From Euglena gracilis (taxonomy: Eukaryota; Euglenida; Euglenophyceae; Euglenales), in assembly GCA_039621445.1 (NCBI GenBank), contig CP154956.1, positions 68,146,452 to 68,210,451 on the forward strand: a DNA stretch of 64,000 nucleotides, given 5' to 3'. Below the pieces are notes generated by a model that was given only the letters and a program-made list of their open reading frames with translations, was not told where the DNA came from and did not search any database. Below, piece after piece: positions 44,001-54,552 of the stretch. The position numbers and the translations under genes are program-made. Within the stretch, counting starts at the first letter, position 1. The number at the start of each line of letters is the position of its first letter.

Positions 44001-47000
44001 CCCGTGCCTCTGGCCCCCCGGGGTGCCCACTTGCATCCTAATTCTAACCCTGCCCCTACCCAATCGAAACGGTGAACCCCACCCCCAGGTCAGCCCACTG
44101 GGCCCCGGGGGCCCAGAGGAATGGGGCTGCAAAATTGTGTTCACCGAGGAATACATTCCCCTCACAAGGCATGCTGTTGATGGCCGGTATCAAACCTATG
44201 CAGAGGTTGAAAAATGGCAATCGTTCTTACGCTGTTTTGGATTCTGAAGGGCTCGCTCATATTCCCCTGCGACTCTCTGCGCCTGGTTCTGCTTGCGATG
44301 CGCCTCAAGCGCCGGTTGGAAGAGCTTTGGATGCCAAGGCCTCACACACCAAAACAAGGCATTTGCGTCCCATAGACGCTTGCAATCAATGTCTGGCAAT
44401 TTTTTTTCGATGCACCAGCGCTTTTTGTGCCCTTGGTTGACCCCCTGCACATGGCAAGGCTGCGTATCCATTCCCCAGGATTGTCCCCAATTTCACGGGA
44501 GTACAAGAATTACAAACAATGGACAGTCTTTTTTCATTTCATTTTGCTCTCGTCGTAGCCAACCCCGACAGATGACACATGCAAATCCCTTCCAGAGATT
44601 GCGTCCAGGGGTCCTGGGAGGGCTGAGAGGGAGGAGGAAGAGAAGCTGGAGAAGCCGGAGAAGGAGAAGGAGGATGGGGAGGAGACGAAGGATGCTGCTC
44701 CGCTGCGTCCCCACTGCAGGGGTCTCGGAGCTGCTTTGGAAGTCTTCTTCCTGTTCTGTGGACACAATTGATTTTTTTTGGTGGTGGTCACCTGATTTCA
44801 TCTCTGCCGTGAAGGAGAGATTAAAATGCTTGCTCACCCCAGCACGCAAATATGTTAATGCTTGAATGTTATATGCAAATATGTTAATGCTTGAGAATTT
44901 TGATCAAAAAAGGGTCTTTTGATGGCTTTCATCGCCAGTGGCCATTGATCTTGGAAGGGGACAGGAAGGAAAGTTGGATTGAAGTGAGTTTTAGTGGATC
45001 GCATGTTTGTTTTTTTAAGTGCTCATCAACTACATGTTTCAGATGTCTTCTTTTCAATATGCCCACAAGAACCAATGCCTCTGCTTGCACCATGCCAAAC
45101 CGAGCTTTGAGCAAGCGTTGGCCAAGATCTTGGATCTGGGTACGTTTTCGCTCTCTGTCACACCACAGTTCTGTTTGCTTCTGGGATTGCAGTAAAATAT
45201 AATTTTATTTGGATTCGCCCTATCGGCAAGGGATCGTTATGATTATTCTCATGCCTCAAACAAGGGTGTTGATACCTCTCGGACATAAAAAAAATTTGAA
45301 ATGACAGAATTTGAAGGAGAGGGTTAAAAGCAATTCTGAAAGACAGAAGCTGTCGGCGCTCCCGCTGGAGGCTGATTGGCTGCCGCAAACCCAAAGTTTT
45401 GATTGCGATTGGATTGCGCCACCCCAGCTGGAGACGCTCTGCCCAAAAGGAAAGGCCCGCCGACCGAGGCGTCCATTGCGGGCCGCCGCGCAGGTGAGAT
45501 CCCTCGGGACATGGCCATCGTCGGGCTCAACGTCACCCACAAGTCCCCCCACGCGAAGGAGTGGCGGGTCTCCACCGACCTCCCCCGCCCCCCGTTCGAG
45601 GAGCTGAGTGACCTGCCACTCGGGATGCGACAGTGATGTGCAGAGCTGGAGGAAGAACCGAAGATGAGGATGTCTAAAGCGCAGAAGTTGAGTACCCACC
45701 TCCCCCTGATCATTTGTCCTACGTTTGAGTCAATATGACCCCCTCCAGTTGGCCTCTAACGTGTTGAACGGGTGGGAGCAGGGTTGGGCTGTTTGACAGG
45801 AGGGTATTGGGGAGGCCAGGATTCCCAGCATGTTTGGATTCACCGAAAAATGTGACACAATCCAAGCAGTCCTGCCATTTCGAGAGCAAGGATGATGCGC
45901 AACGTGTGCGACTCGCCTTATTTGACTTATGTCTGTCAGTCTGTCATTCCATTTTCATTTGTTGTTAATCTGCCATTCGCCCCACCTCTCTGTCGGGCGC
46001 CTCATCAACTTGCTTCATTTTTGCTCAAACTGCAGTCTTATTTGTTGGTGGTTGCATTTAACTTCACTCTGATTCTAGTTGAGTGACGTCTGGTCCCGTG
46101 CTCAATCCAAGCTGTTCAACCCACCTTTGCATCTACCTACCATACCTTCAAGGATGTACATCTGTGGTGCACTGGATACATTACCGACAGGTGTCTACAT
46201 CGATCATGTTCTGACCGTGTTTGTATCTGATGCTTGGAGCCCCCCCAAATAATACCCCCCTGGAGTATTATTTTTTCGCCCGAAGTCCCGGCCCGAGGGG
46301 GGGGGTATTATTTAGGGGGGTATTATTTCCCAAAAAATTTCGAAATTTTTCGAAGTTCGGTAGGAGCAAAAATAGCGCCAAAACCCCCCTTTGGGGTCAT
46401 TTTTTGTACTTTCTCATGAAATTTAGCATTTTTTTTTGGAGGCCAGGTGATCCAGAAAAATCGTTTTTTTTTGTAAATTGTTTTAAGAGATTGTGATTTT
46501 TACCTACATTTTCAGGTCAAAAATCCGGGCCTTCGGCCTAAAACTGGGGGGGGGGTATTATTTTGGCGGCCGAAGTCGGACCCCGAGGGGGTTATTATTT
46601 GGTGGGGTATTATTTGGGGGGGTGTTATTTGGGGGGAGGGTTTAACACAAATAGTGTCTGAGCTGCAACGTTTATTTCCATTGCACCATGGTGTTCCACT
46701 CTCCCCAACTGGAATGAATGGAATACCGACCCCCCCCCCGGGAAACTGTCATGCCCGAGAACCTGTCAGGGTCCCGCCTGGGAAACTGTCAGGGTCCCCG
46801 GTACCGGCCAACCTGTCAGTATAGGAAGTTGTCAGGGTTCCCGGTACCGGCCAACCTGTCAGGGTCATTTTTCATTGACTTTCCCTTGAAATGTCCTACC
46901 CGGGAAACTGTCAGGGTCCCGCCCGGGAAACTGTCAGGGTCCCTGGTACTGGCCAACCTGTCAGTATAGGAAGTTGTCAGGGTCCCCGGTACTGCCCAAC

Positions 47001-49016
47001 CTGTCAGGTGACAGTTTCCCGGGGGGGGTAGGTACTCATTGATCCAGGACATATCACATCCATCTTGTCTCGCAACCGCTGCGGATCTCCTCGTTTTCTC
47101 CCAGCATTTGAAAGGGCTTTCTGTCTGCTCCACCTTTCTCAGTAAGCATCAAATATTGGTCAATCAGTCGAAGACGAAACGTTCAGGTGTGCCAGAGTGT
47201 GAGAGTTATCGGTAATTTCTCTTGTGGAGTGTCGAGCAAAGCTCCTGGCAATGCCACACACCCCAATCCCTCAATTCCTAACTTAACACCCCCATTTACA
47301 CCGATGGGTAAGTATATCTTTCACATTCTTTGAAATCCTGGGGGAGTCGGTATAAATGAGGGGGTAGGTGTAAATGGGTCAAGGTGCTCTCGACTGAGGG
47401 GATAGGGCAGGGACGAAGCGACGTGCATTGATGCTCTCCCGTGTTTCCCTAATAAACAACAGTCAATCTGTTCATATTTCGCCGGAAAGTGGTCGCTGGG
47501 GTAAGCCTGAATGCTTTTTTAGTGTTTAATGCGACTCTTTGTGCGTTGTTGTGGTTAATCTTGATTGGCTTGGCCCAGATGCAAGCGAGGGGTCGGTACA
47601 GATTTATTTATTCTTTTTCCCTTCAGAGGTCCATATAAATGGGGGGGGGTCGATATAAATGGATTTCTTCTGATTTTTTCCTGGGGGGTCGGTATAAATA
47701 GGGGAAGTTGGTATAAAGGGGGTCAGTCTAAATTGGGAGTGGTTACAATATTTGAGAATAAGCCACAGGCCACCTCGGGAATGAGTCGCTCCAAAGCGCA
47801 ATGCACTTTAGGATGCCTGCAAAAGCAGTGATTGATATTGATACAAATACAAAGAGATCCTTTGAACATATATTTTTTCTAATGGCTTCTCATTGGTTGC
47901 AGAATTCTTGAGTGCAATCATCCCGGAGCCGTCGCCAGACATCATGGGGGTGGACAACCTTGGGCATTATCATTATGGGCTCGCCTTTTGTGATTTCTGG
48001 ACATCTACCTATCTGGTGTACATTGTGGACTGCATACCCCGGTTTGTGTTGACATATTATCAGGTTTGCCAGATCCAACTGCCTCTTAGGGGTTGTCATC
48101 CTTCACCCTTGGGATCAAGTTATTACGATTGTAATTATTATTTTCTTGCACGTTTGCAACCTGTCAATGCAATTTTCTTTTGGGGAATTGTGACTGATAG
48201 CCTTTTTCCGCAGTAATTGTATTTTTTTCATTGCTTCGTTCTCATACATTTCAATATAAATATTTCATTTCATACATACATACATACATACATACATACA
48301 TACATACATACATTCATACATACATACATACATACATACATACATACATACATACATACATACATACATACATGCATGCATGCATGCATGCATGCATGCA
48401 TGCATGCATACATGCATGCATGCATGCATGCATGCATGCATGCATACATGCATGCATGTATGTATGTATGTATGTATGTATGTATGTATGTATGTATGTA
48501 TGTATGTATGTATGTATGTATGTATGTATGTATGTATGTATGTATGTATGTATGCATGCATGCATGCATGCATGCATGCATGCCATGCATGCATGCATGC
48601 CATGCATACATACATACATACATGCATGCATACATACATACATACATACATACATACATACATACATACATACATACATACATACATACATACATACATA
48701 CATACATACATACATACATACATACATACATACATACATACATACATACATACATACATACATACATACATACATACATACATACATACATACATACATA
48801 CATACATACATACATACATACATACATACATACATTCATTCATTCATACATACGTGAGTACGTACGTACATAAAGACAGACAGACAGACAGACAGCAGAC
48901 AGACGGACGGACAGACGGATGGGCATCGTCCATCCATTCGTCCATCCATTCCATTCCATTCCATCCATCCATCCACCCATCCATCCATCCATCCGTCCAT
49001 CCATCCATCCACCCAC

Positions 49017-49052
<36 letters not shown>

Positions 49053-52000
49053 CCATCCAGCCAGCCAGCCATCCATTCATCCATCCATGGATACATCCAT
49101 GGATGGATGTATGCATGTCAATCCATCCATCCATCCATGCACACATACATGCCCACACACATCATACGTGCATTTTTCAATGCATACACATTTGGCAAGT
49201 GGGAAGTTTAGCCCCCCACCGGGTTGGGTACAGGAATGTGGGATTGTGAAAGGCGTGGGAAAGGGGAGGATGGTTAGGTTGGAAGTCAGGGCCGATAGGA
49301 TATGATGTGGTCATGCTTTCAGTTTTTGGAGCAGCGGATGACACTGACTGTACTTCTGACCTGTCAGAACTCGATGCACCATCGCCCCCTGTACCCCAAA
49401 CCCAGCTCCTGCCTCAGAGCAGGAGCTTGTTATTTTCTTATTGACCAAAAATTATTTTCTTTTGGATCAAAAGCTAATTGGCAACTCATTTTTTTTGAGG
49501 GGGTGAGGTTATCTCGGGTATTCAGGTAATTTCAAGTATGGTTGCTTAGGAATCCGGAAGGCTGCCCTCGACTTACATGGTGATGGGTCAACCCCCCCCC
49601 CCCATTTGACCAATGGCCGGGCTCCTTCGAACCCCCAATTAGCCAATTAGGGGGGGGGACAATTAGGGGGGGGTACCTTGACCATTAGCCAATTGGGCTG
49701 ACCCCCCCCCCCCAATTGACTAATGGACCGACCTTCGGGACCCCCAATTAGCCAATTGGGGGGGGGGGGGGCAATCAGGGGGGGATGAGGGTACATGAAG
49801 AGCCTGAAATTCAGTTCGAGACATAGTCAGTGCTGGTTCAAAAGGGATATGGTGAGATGTCCCTTGGTTTCTGGATGTCCTGGTTTCAGGAAGCCCACAC
49901 TGCCCCCTCCACTGCAGTTGCTGGAGCAGCACACCGACCCCGAGCACCCGCTGTACATTGTGTCTCCGGGGGAGTTCTGGGCGATGCAGTTCCTGGTGGA
50001 GGTGCTCGGCATCCCCCGCCACCTCATCCTGCTGACCCCGAACCACATCATCTGGGAGATCTACTACCCGACCTTGTACGTTTCTTTCGGCACGCTGTAT
50101 TGGGCTCAGAGATTTTTCGAAAATTTCTGTATTTTTTTTTTAGCAGTTTGGACCGAATGGTGTCCATTGCCGTGCCACCACCCTTCTTCGAACCCTGCCC
50201 ATCCCCCATCTTTAAAAGATCTCTGACTGGGTCCCCTACAAGGCAGAGAACGTTCCGTGGGGGCTGCAGAAGTTGCGGGAGAAGGTGTGGCAGCTTCAGA
50301 TCTGAGCTTCACTGCTGAAATTGATCTGTTTGATGGACCACTTTGATCGATGGACCAGGAGGTATTTGGATAACTTCTTTTGACCTTGTGTCAAAATGAC
50401 ACGAATGTGGGTAAGGTTTGACATGGGGCAGGGAGTGCACAGGGTGTTCTTGTAATGAAATGGGAACATTTGTTTTTGAGGCTTGGGTTTGCATTACGGT
50501 TATTGTTTAGGATGACTGTTTTGGTGGGGTTACGGTAAGCTCCATCAGGGAAGAGTTGTTAGAATGGTGATTCGTTCATGCCTCGCCTTGGCAGTTCCAA
50601 GTTGTAAACTAGTGACTGCTGTTCTCGGAAATGCATTGGCATCATGTTTGCCCACAAAGCAGCCCTGGGACCACGCTGGGTTTTTTTCAGGTGTTTGCGC
50701 GGCACCCTCTTCCAAAGCGGCCCGCCACAGCTCCTGGGGGTGGCGCTCGGGTGCTTTTCTCTGGGCATCGGTTGGCTCGACTGCCACCGCTAGGAAGCCC
50801 ATCTTTGTTGTCCCCTGTGGGCACCACTCCAAGGACCACACTTTTTCTTCCATCCAAATTATCAAACCTCTTCCTCTGTTAATACAGCTGGGGCATTTCG
50901 CTGGCCGCACCCATTCCCCAAATGAAGCCTTCCCCCAACATAAAGCCATTTTTCACTGTTGGGGCTGCCAGTTGGGGGCTGTTTTCGCAACCCAATGCCC
51001 AACCCAATGGTTTATTCTCAAAATGTAAAAAAAAATTCCATGTTTTTTCCCAGATAGGTCGCTCTCCTATATGTCAGCACCACCACCCCAATGCTTATTT
51101 GTATTTCCCCCAAATCAGCACTAAGTGCATTTCCATCCCAATCACACCCACTCCCATGTTTACCCATCTTTTCCAAACCATCACATGTTTTCTGGAAGAT
51201 CGACATTTTCGACATAAGTTTGAAATGAAATGAGAAATGAAGGAAATGTTTTTCCATGAAGGATGATTTTTAAAAAGATAGCAAAGAACCAGGGGAGTGG
51301 TGCATGGACAAGGGCAGTATTAGACAAGGGGTGGTTGGGGGCAAGAAGGGTTAGGCATGAGTTGATGGTATTTCAGAGGCAGCCGATGCGTTGCGAGCGC
51401 TCCGACATCACCATGCCGGCCAACTTCACCGCCCTGCTAGACACCCTGCAGCGGCTTGCCCCGAAGGCATTGTTCCAGACCGTGCGGTTTGAGGCCCTCC
51501 CGGTGGTGCAGCAGCTCCGCCTGGTTTGTGTGGGGGAGGAACCCTGTCTGATTGAGGAAAGGAGCAGAAACCAATTCTGAATCCAAGAAACCAAAGTCCA
51601 ACTCCAGACCTTGCTGCAGAGTTTATTTTGCCACCAGGGGGGACAGGAGTTACCGTCCATCATCCAACCATTTAATCTTGGGCGACGTTCAGCAAGCTTT
51701 TGGTCAATTGACAACCCAGGATCTTTTTTCGGGCGACCATGGTGAAGTTTTTTTTCAGTAGGTTGGTATGTCCAAATGCCTATGCCTGTCATCATACCTT
51801 GGACAGTTTAGGTGCGATGGCGCCCCTCAATTGAAAGAGGTTCTGAGAGTCCGAGCAGGGGGGGGGAATATGCAACTTGCTTAATTTGCATTTTTTGCAT
51901 AATCAGGTTTTTCTCAAATTTGCATTTTTTGCATTTTTCTGCATTTTTTTGCATAAAAAATTTTGCCCTGGAAAATTTTTATGCAAAAAAATGACCTTTG

Positions 52001-53198
52001 TGCTACATTCCTAGCATCCGATATGCTCTCCATTTTTGTAAATGTCCTAAATGTCCGCTTTATTGATGTTCAATGGTGACCTGGAGGGGCGATTTGCTTA
52101 GACTGAACGTGCAGGTGCCATTCATGTTGATTTTCACAGCTTCAGTGTTTGCCGTTGTCTTCCAGGAGGTCTTCTTTGTGAATCATTGACAGGTACACCG
52201 GCATTTTCACATGTTTACAGATTTTAGGCAGCAAAACTCTGTTATACTCCAGCCTTCTCTCAGGGATTTTATGCAAGTTGCATTTTTTTTTGCATTTTTG
52301 CATTTTTTTTGCATTTTTTTGCATTTTTTTGACTTGCATAACTTGAAGGGCCAAGTTGCATATTCCCCCCCCTGGTCCGAGGCACCCCTTCCCTAATCGT
52401 TCCTCTTTCTGAGCTGGGTTTGATCCAAAGTCTGAAGATTCACAGTGGGGTGAAGCATCCAGCAGCAAAAGGTGCATGTTCCCATGGCCTGCAAACAAGG
52501 CCTTGGCGGATCGCTTCGCTCCTGTTGGCTTCCAGGTGGCCCAGGCGGACGTCCTCGTGGGGCCGGCGGGGGGCAACCTCGTCAACCTCCTGTTCATGCG
52601 GCCCGGCGCCAAGGTGCTGGAGCTGCTGTCCCACAACGCCACGGCGGGGCCCACCGACACCGAGCAGCTGTGCCGCATCGCGGGCCTCCAGTACGGGCGG
52701 CTGATGCCGGCGCGCGACTGGGAGCGGAAGCTGCAGCCCATCTTTGAGGCCCCAGGTGACCCCCGCTGGGTCTTGTGTGCAGTGTGGTTGTGTATTGACA
52801 CCTCCCGGTCGGTGGATCTGCCCCAAGTTTTCATGGATGTGTGTTTTGCACAGATGGACCAGCAGCCAGAAAAACAACGGTAAGTGTGCTCTCCTCATGT
52901 GTCATTGCACAGTCTCAGACCTTTCATTTGCTATGTGTGTTTTGCACTGGGGTTTTTTTTGCTCGGGGGCAAGCAAAAAGAATTTTTTTTAAAAAAAACT
53001 TCCCCCAAAACCATTTGTTTTCCAAGTCTTGTCCTTATCATGCTTGGGCAAACAGTTGAGTCGTTCTCTTTCTGAATGAACATTGGCTGTCCATGGCTGC
53101 AGTGCCCCCCCCCTCAACCGCTGCTGATTGCGTCTCTCAGCCACAAACCCGAAGATGTGTTCCGGAGGTCATTTTATCAAAACAAGGGGGGGAGTTAG
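40974..53198 (+). CDS. Gene C (13 exons): GT61-family glycosyltransferase, type II membrane protein
   Basis: Gene-level entry. It encodes about 600 residues from ATG to TAG. It begins with a signal anchor ([20 protein letters not shown], hydrophobic residues about 7-26), followed by a proline/arginine-rich stem and then a lumenal catalytic region. Family hallmarks in order are [15 protein letters not shown], a P-x-HLILLTP strand region, [20 protein letters not shown][15 protein letters not shown] and the signature [18 protein letters not shown] followed by [11 protein letters not shown]61 (DUF563) enzymes are Golgi or ER transferases adding xylose, arabinose or GlcNAc to glycoproteins or polysaccharides. 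The exact donor sugar cannot be read from sequence. The canonical V-G-P-H-G-A motif is G-P-A-G-G here. Every adjacent exon pair listed agrees in phase. Confidence 0.8.
41381..41719 (+). CDS. Gene C exon 2: proline/arginine-rich stem
   Basis: Acceptor CTCACTGCAG, donor GTGTGT, 113 codons. Very GC-rich. It encodes a low-complexity stem with [20 protein letters not shown] and later [20 protein letters not shown], ending AEPDIHL. The minus strand is also open here because of the GC content and is not considered coding. Confidence 0.7.
42291..42918. mobile_element. TA-flanked element interrupted by a CAG...CTG element
   Basis: The outer element has inner ends CCCTTGTCGTACGACC / GGTCGTACGACAAGGG behind C and G runs, with TA at both edges. 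The inner element 42300-42701 has 18-bp exact ends CAGGGTTCGATATAAGGA / TCCTTATATCGAACCCTG and repeats ACCCCCCC / CCCCCCCC. It lies in an intron of gene C. Confidence 0.65.
44089..44205 (+). CDS. Gene C exon 3
   Basis: Acceptor CACCCCCAG. It encodes [20 protein letters not shown] then [15 protein letters not shown]; donor GTTGAA. An earlier donor (GTATCA after 44186) is possible but would break the phase with the next exon. Confidence 0.66.
44559..44741 (+). CDS. Gene C exon 4 (right boundary approximate)
   Basis: Acceptor CGTCGTAG. It encodes [20 protein letters not shown], then a highly acidic/lysine-rich run ([20 protein letters not shown]) and [11 protein letters not shown]. The donor GTCTTC at 44742 keeps phase 0; GTCTCG at 44722 is an alternative that does not. 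Confidence 0.6.
45043..45139 (+). CDS. Gene C exon 5
   Basis: Acceptor ATGTTTCAG, donor GTACGT. It encodes [20 protein letters not shown] then [13 protein letters not shown] cysteine-containing strand (NQCLCLH) at this place is common in the N-terminal half of GT61 enzymes (from memory). Exit phase 1 agrees with exon 6. Confidence 0.68.
45494..45607 (+). CDS. Gene C exon 6
   Basis: Acceptor GCCGCGCAG. It encodes [20 protein letters not shown] then [18 protein letters not shown]. It contains a possible N-glycosylation sequon NVT. Donor GTGACC keeps phase with exon 7; a longer version to 45632 ending LPLGMR is possible. Confidence 0.7.
   Translation: MRSLGTWPSSGSTSPTSPPTRRSGGSPPTSPAPRSRS
46239..46642. 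mobile_element. Poly-C/poly-G ended element
   Basis: Ends CCCCCCCAAATAATACCCC and GGGGTGTTATTTGGGGGGAGGGTT. The interior matches 6099-6501 in reverse orientation (AAATCCGGGCCTTCGGCC). The right TA is present, the left is lost. Confidence 0.55.
46726..47032. mobile_element. TA-flanked element with internal tandem units
   Basis: Ends ACCGACCCCCCCCCCGGG / CCCGGGGGGGGTAGG between TA (46724-46725, 47033-47034). Inside are about ten repeats of AACCTGTCAGGGTCCCGG and GGGAAACTGTCAGGGTCCC. Confidence 0.6.
47903..48063 (+). CDS. Gene C exon 7
   Basis: Acceptor TTGGTTGCAG, donor GTTTGC. It encodes [40 protein letters not shown] and [22 protein letters not shown] ... D matches the conserved 'N-x-GH-x-L-x-D' start of the GT61 catalytic region. 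Codon use is less GC-rich than in the other exons. Confidence 0.75.
48271..49140. repeat. Compound tetranucleotide array, about 870 bp
   Basis: Successive blocks of TACA, TGCA, TATG, TGCA, TACA, then GACA, GGAC and ATCC units, in the intron between gene C exons 7 and 8. Long open frames here are artefacts of the repeat. Confidence 0.92.
49918..50079 (+). CDS. Gene C exon 8
   Basis: Acceptor CCACTGCAG, donor GTTTCT; 54 codons, phase 0 both sides. It encodes [40 protein letters not shown] and [14 protein letters not shown]. The F-L-x-x-LGI ... LILL pattern is typical of GT61. Confidence 0.8.
50219..50284 (+). CDS. Gene C exon 9
   Basis: Acceptor CATCTTTAAAAG, donor GTGTGG; 22 codons [20 protein letters not shown] + EK. 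Phase 0 on both sides. LQKLREK precedes the R-x-R strand in GT61 proteins. Confidence 0.7.
51377..51523 (+). CDS. Gene C exon 10
   Basis: Acceptor GTATTTCAG, donor GTTTGT; 49 codons. It encodes [40 protein letters not shown] and LPVVQQLRL. It matches the 'R-x3-R-x2-N-x3-L ... V-x-F-E-x-L-x3-Q' stretch of GT61. Confidence 0.78.
51856..52374. mobile_element. CAG...CTG element in a gene C intron
   Basis: Ends CAGGGGGGGGGAATATGCAA / TTGCATATTCCCCCCCCTG. Repeats GTCCGAG (7 bp) at 51849-51855 and 52375-52381. The interior is rich in TTTGCATTTTTTGCAT and relates to 13990-14170. Confidence 0.75.
52536..52755 (+). CDS. Gene C exon 11: GT61 signature
   Basis: Acceptor GGCTTCCAG, donor GTGACC. It encodes [60 protein letters not shown] and [13 protein letters not shown]. 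The ADVLVGP-x-GG-x-L-x-NLLFM-x-PGA-x-VLEL block is the family hallmark, followed by the usual A-x-x-x-GL-x-Y. Confidence 0.88.
52854..52879 (+). CDS. Gene C exon 12 (26-nt microexon, tentative)
   Basis: Acceptor TTTGCACAG, donor GTAAGT, the best donor consensus in the window. It joins exon 11 to exon 13 in phase and encodes DGPAARKTT. Short, but skipping it would break the frame. Confidence 0.5.
53103..53198 (+). CDS. Gene C exon 13: C-terminus and stop
   Basis: Acceptor CCATGGCTGCAG. It encodes [20 protein letters not shown] then [11 protein letters not shown] and a TAG at 53196-53198. Thirty-one codons in phase with exon 12. Confidence 0.6.
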   Translation, partial: CPPPQPLLIASLSHKPEDVFRRSFYQNKGGS

Positions 53199-53792
53199 CA
53201 AGAAGGGGGTCATTAAAAACGAAAGCTTGCAAAACCTGCAAAAAATGCACGCAAGTAAGTTGTATGGAGATTGCTCCGTTGCTTCAGGAATTCCTCCAGA
53301 GTGGACGATATTTGGATGAATGTAAATACAAATTATTGTTCAGAATGCACCACTTTGCAAAATAAGTCATGTTACACAAGGAAGTGGCAAGTATCTTTCC
53401 AAGCCCATCAAGCAAAAGGAAACATTAAAAAAAAAAGAGCACAAACTTTCAAAACACTCAAACATAAAATTCTTGATGTCAAATCAGAACACACGACGTG
53501 CAAACTTGCATTGTTGCAGGGTTGAAATGGAATGTCCAAATTTGGATTATCTGGGAAATTTTCGGTGTGAATTTTTCCAAAAATATGAGGGCAAGGATTG
53601 TTAGACAAATTGAAAAATACCAATTTTCCAACTGTTGGAGCATTCAAAATGTTCCTTATGCAAAAAATGTTGAATTTTGAAGGGAATCTGCTCATATTTA
53701 AATCTTTGAATTATGCAAAACGTTCCTCATTATGTAACTGGCATTCTATTCTCTGTTGTTGTTGTTCGCCCCTGCTTACAAGACTTTATGAG

Positions 53793-54229
53793 CAGAGCGT
53801 TGCTGAGAAAATTTGAGGTACAGCCAGCCGAGAGGTACAGCCAGCCAGCAGCCTTTCCAGCCAGCAGCCTTTTTCCAGCCCCAGAACCTCTCTCTCACCC
53901 CCCATCGACGAGTTTTATTTGTTTTGTAACTGCCGGCGGCTGGATGGCAACAGATTTTGGCTTTCAGGGTGCAAAAATGGGCAAATAATAGGCAAAATGG
54001 GCTGGATTTAGGTGTCCAGGGTAACATTTTGGGTCAAAAATTGACTTTTTTTTCCTCACAAATATCAGTTTTTTTTGCCATTTTTTGCAGTTTCGACTTT
54101 TTTTTGGCTTTTTTTTTGGCATTTCGACCCAGGCAGGGTCCAGGGGGGGGGTCAGCCAGCAGCCTTCTTCCAGCCAGCCCAAGTTTTCCAGCCAATGAGC
54201 TGGACCCCCGGGGCCCCAAGCATGCCCTG
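53793..54229. mobile_element. CAG...CTG element between genes C and D
   Basis: Left end CAGAGCGTTGCTGAG, right end CAAGCATGCCCTG; exact repeats TTTATGAG at 53785-53792 and 54230-54237. The interior matches the outer part of 3736-4710 (CAGCCTTTTTCCAGCCCC, ATCGACGAGTTTTATTT). Confidence 0.75.
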
Positions 54230-54450
54230 TTTATGAGATTCTAACAACTTTGACACAAAACAAACTAAGGTCGTCAGTCCAGAAAACGCATGGAGTCAAA
54301 GCCCTTCGGACCAGCGTTGCAGCAAGCTCAGGCTAGACATTTGGCGCTGTGGCTTTGCAAAGAATTCCCTTTCCTCAGGAAGGGGATTTCATTCCAAGTG
54401 AACCACCGAAGGAAGTCTTATCGCACGCTTTCCGTCGGCCTCATCCGCAG

Positions 54451-54552
54451 CCCTCCTGAGCGCCATCCTGTCCAACGTCAGCGTCAGCTCCAACCGGAAG
54501 CCGTCCAAGGTGGTGGAGAGCGTCCAGTTAAACCCGGGGCCTCCTTTCGTTG
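54451..54552 (+). CDS. Gene D exon 1 (first visible)
   Basis: Acceptor CTCATCCGCAG, donor GTGTGC. It encodes ALLSAILSNVSVSSNRKPSK then VVESVQLNPGPPFV. It is GC3-rich and enters in phase 1, so an upstream exon is missing. Confidence 0.58.

Noticed and set aside
46079-46191. Possible gene C exon ([14 protein letters not shown]...)
   Set aside because: The phase does not fit the neighbouring exons, and skipping it gives a GT61-like sequence.
48217-49249. Frames of 170-290 codons rich in YIHT, CMYV and CMHA
   Set aside because: Produced by the tetranucleotide array; all frames and strands are open there.
49323-49430. Possible gene C exon ([16 protein letters not shown]...)
   Set aside because: Exons 7 and 8 join directly in phase and in family order; the coding-like frame here does not match that phase.
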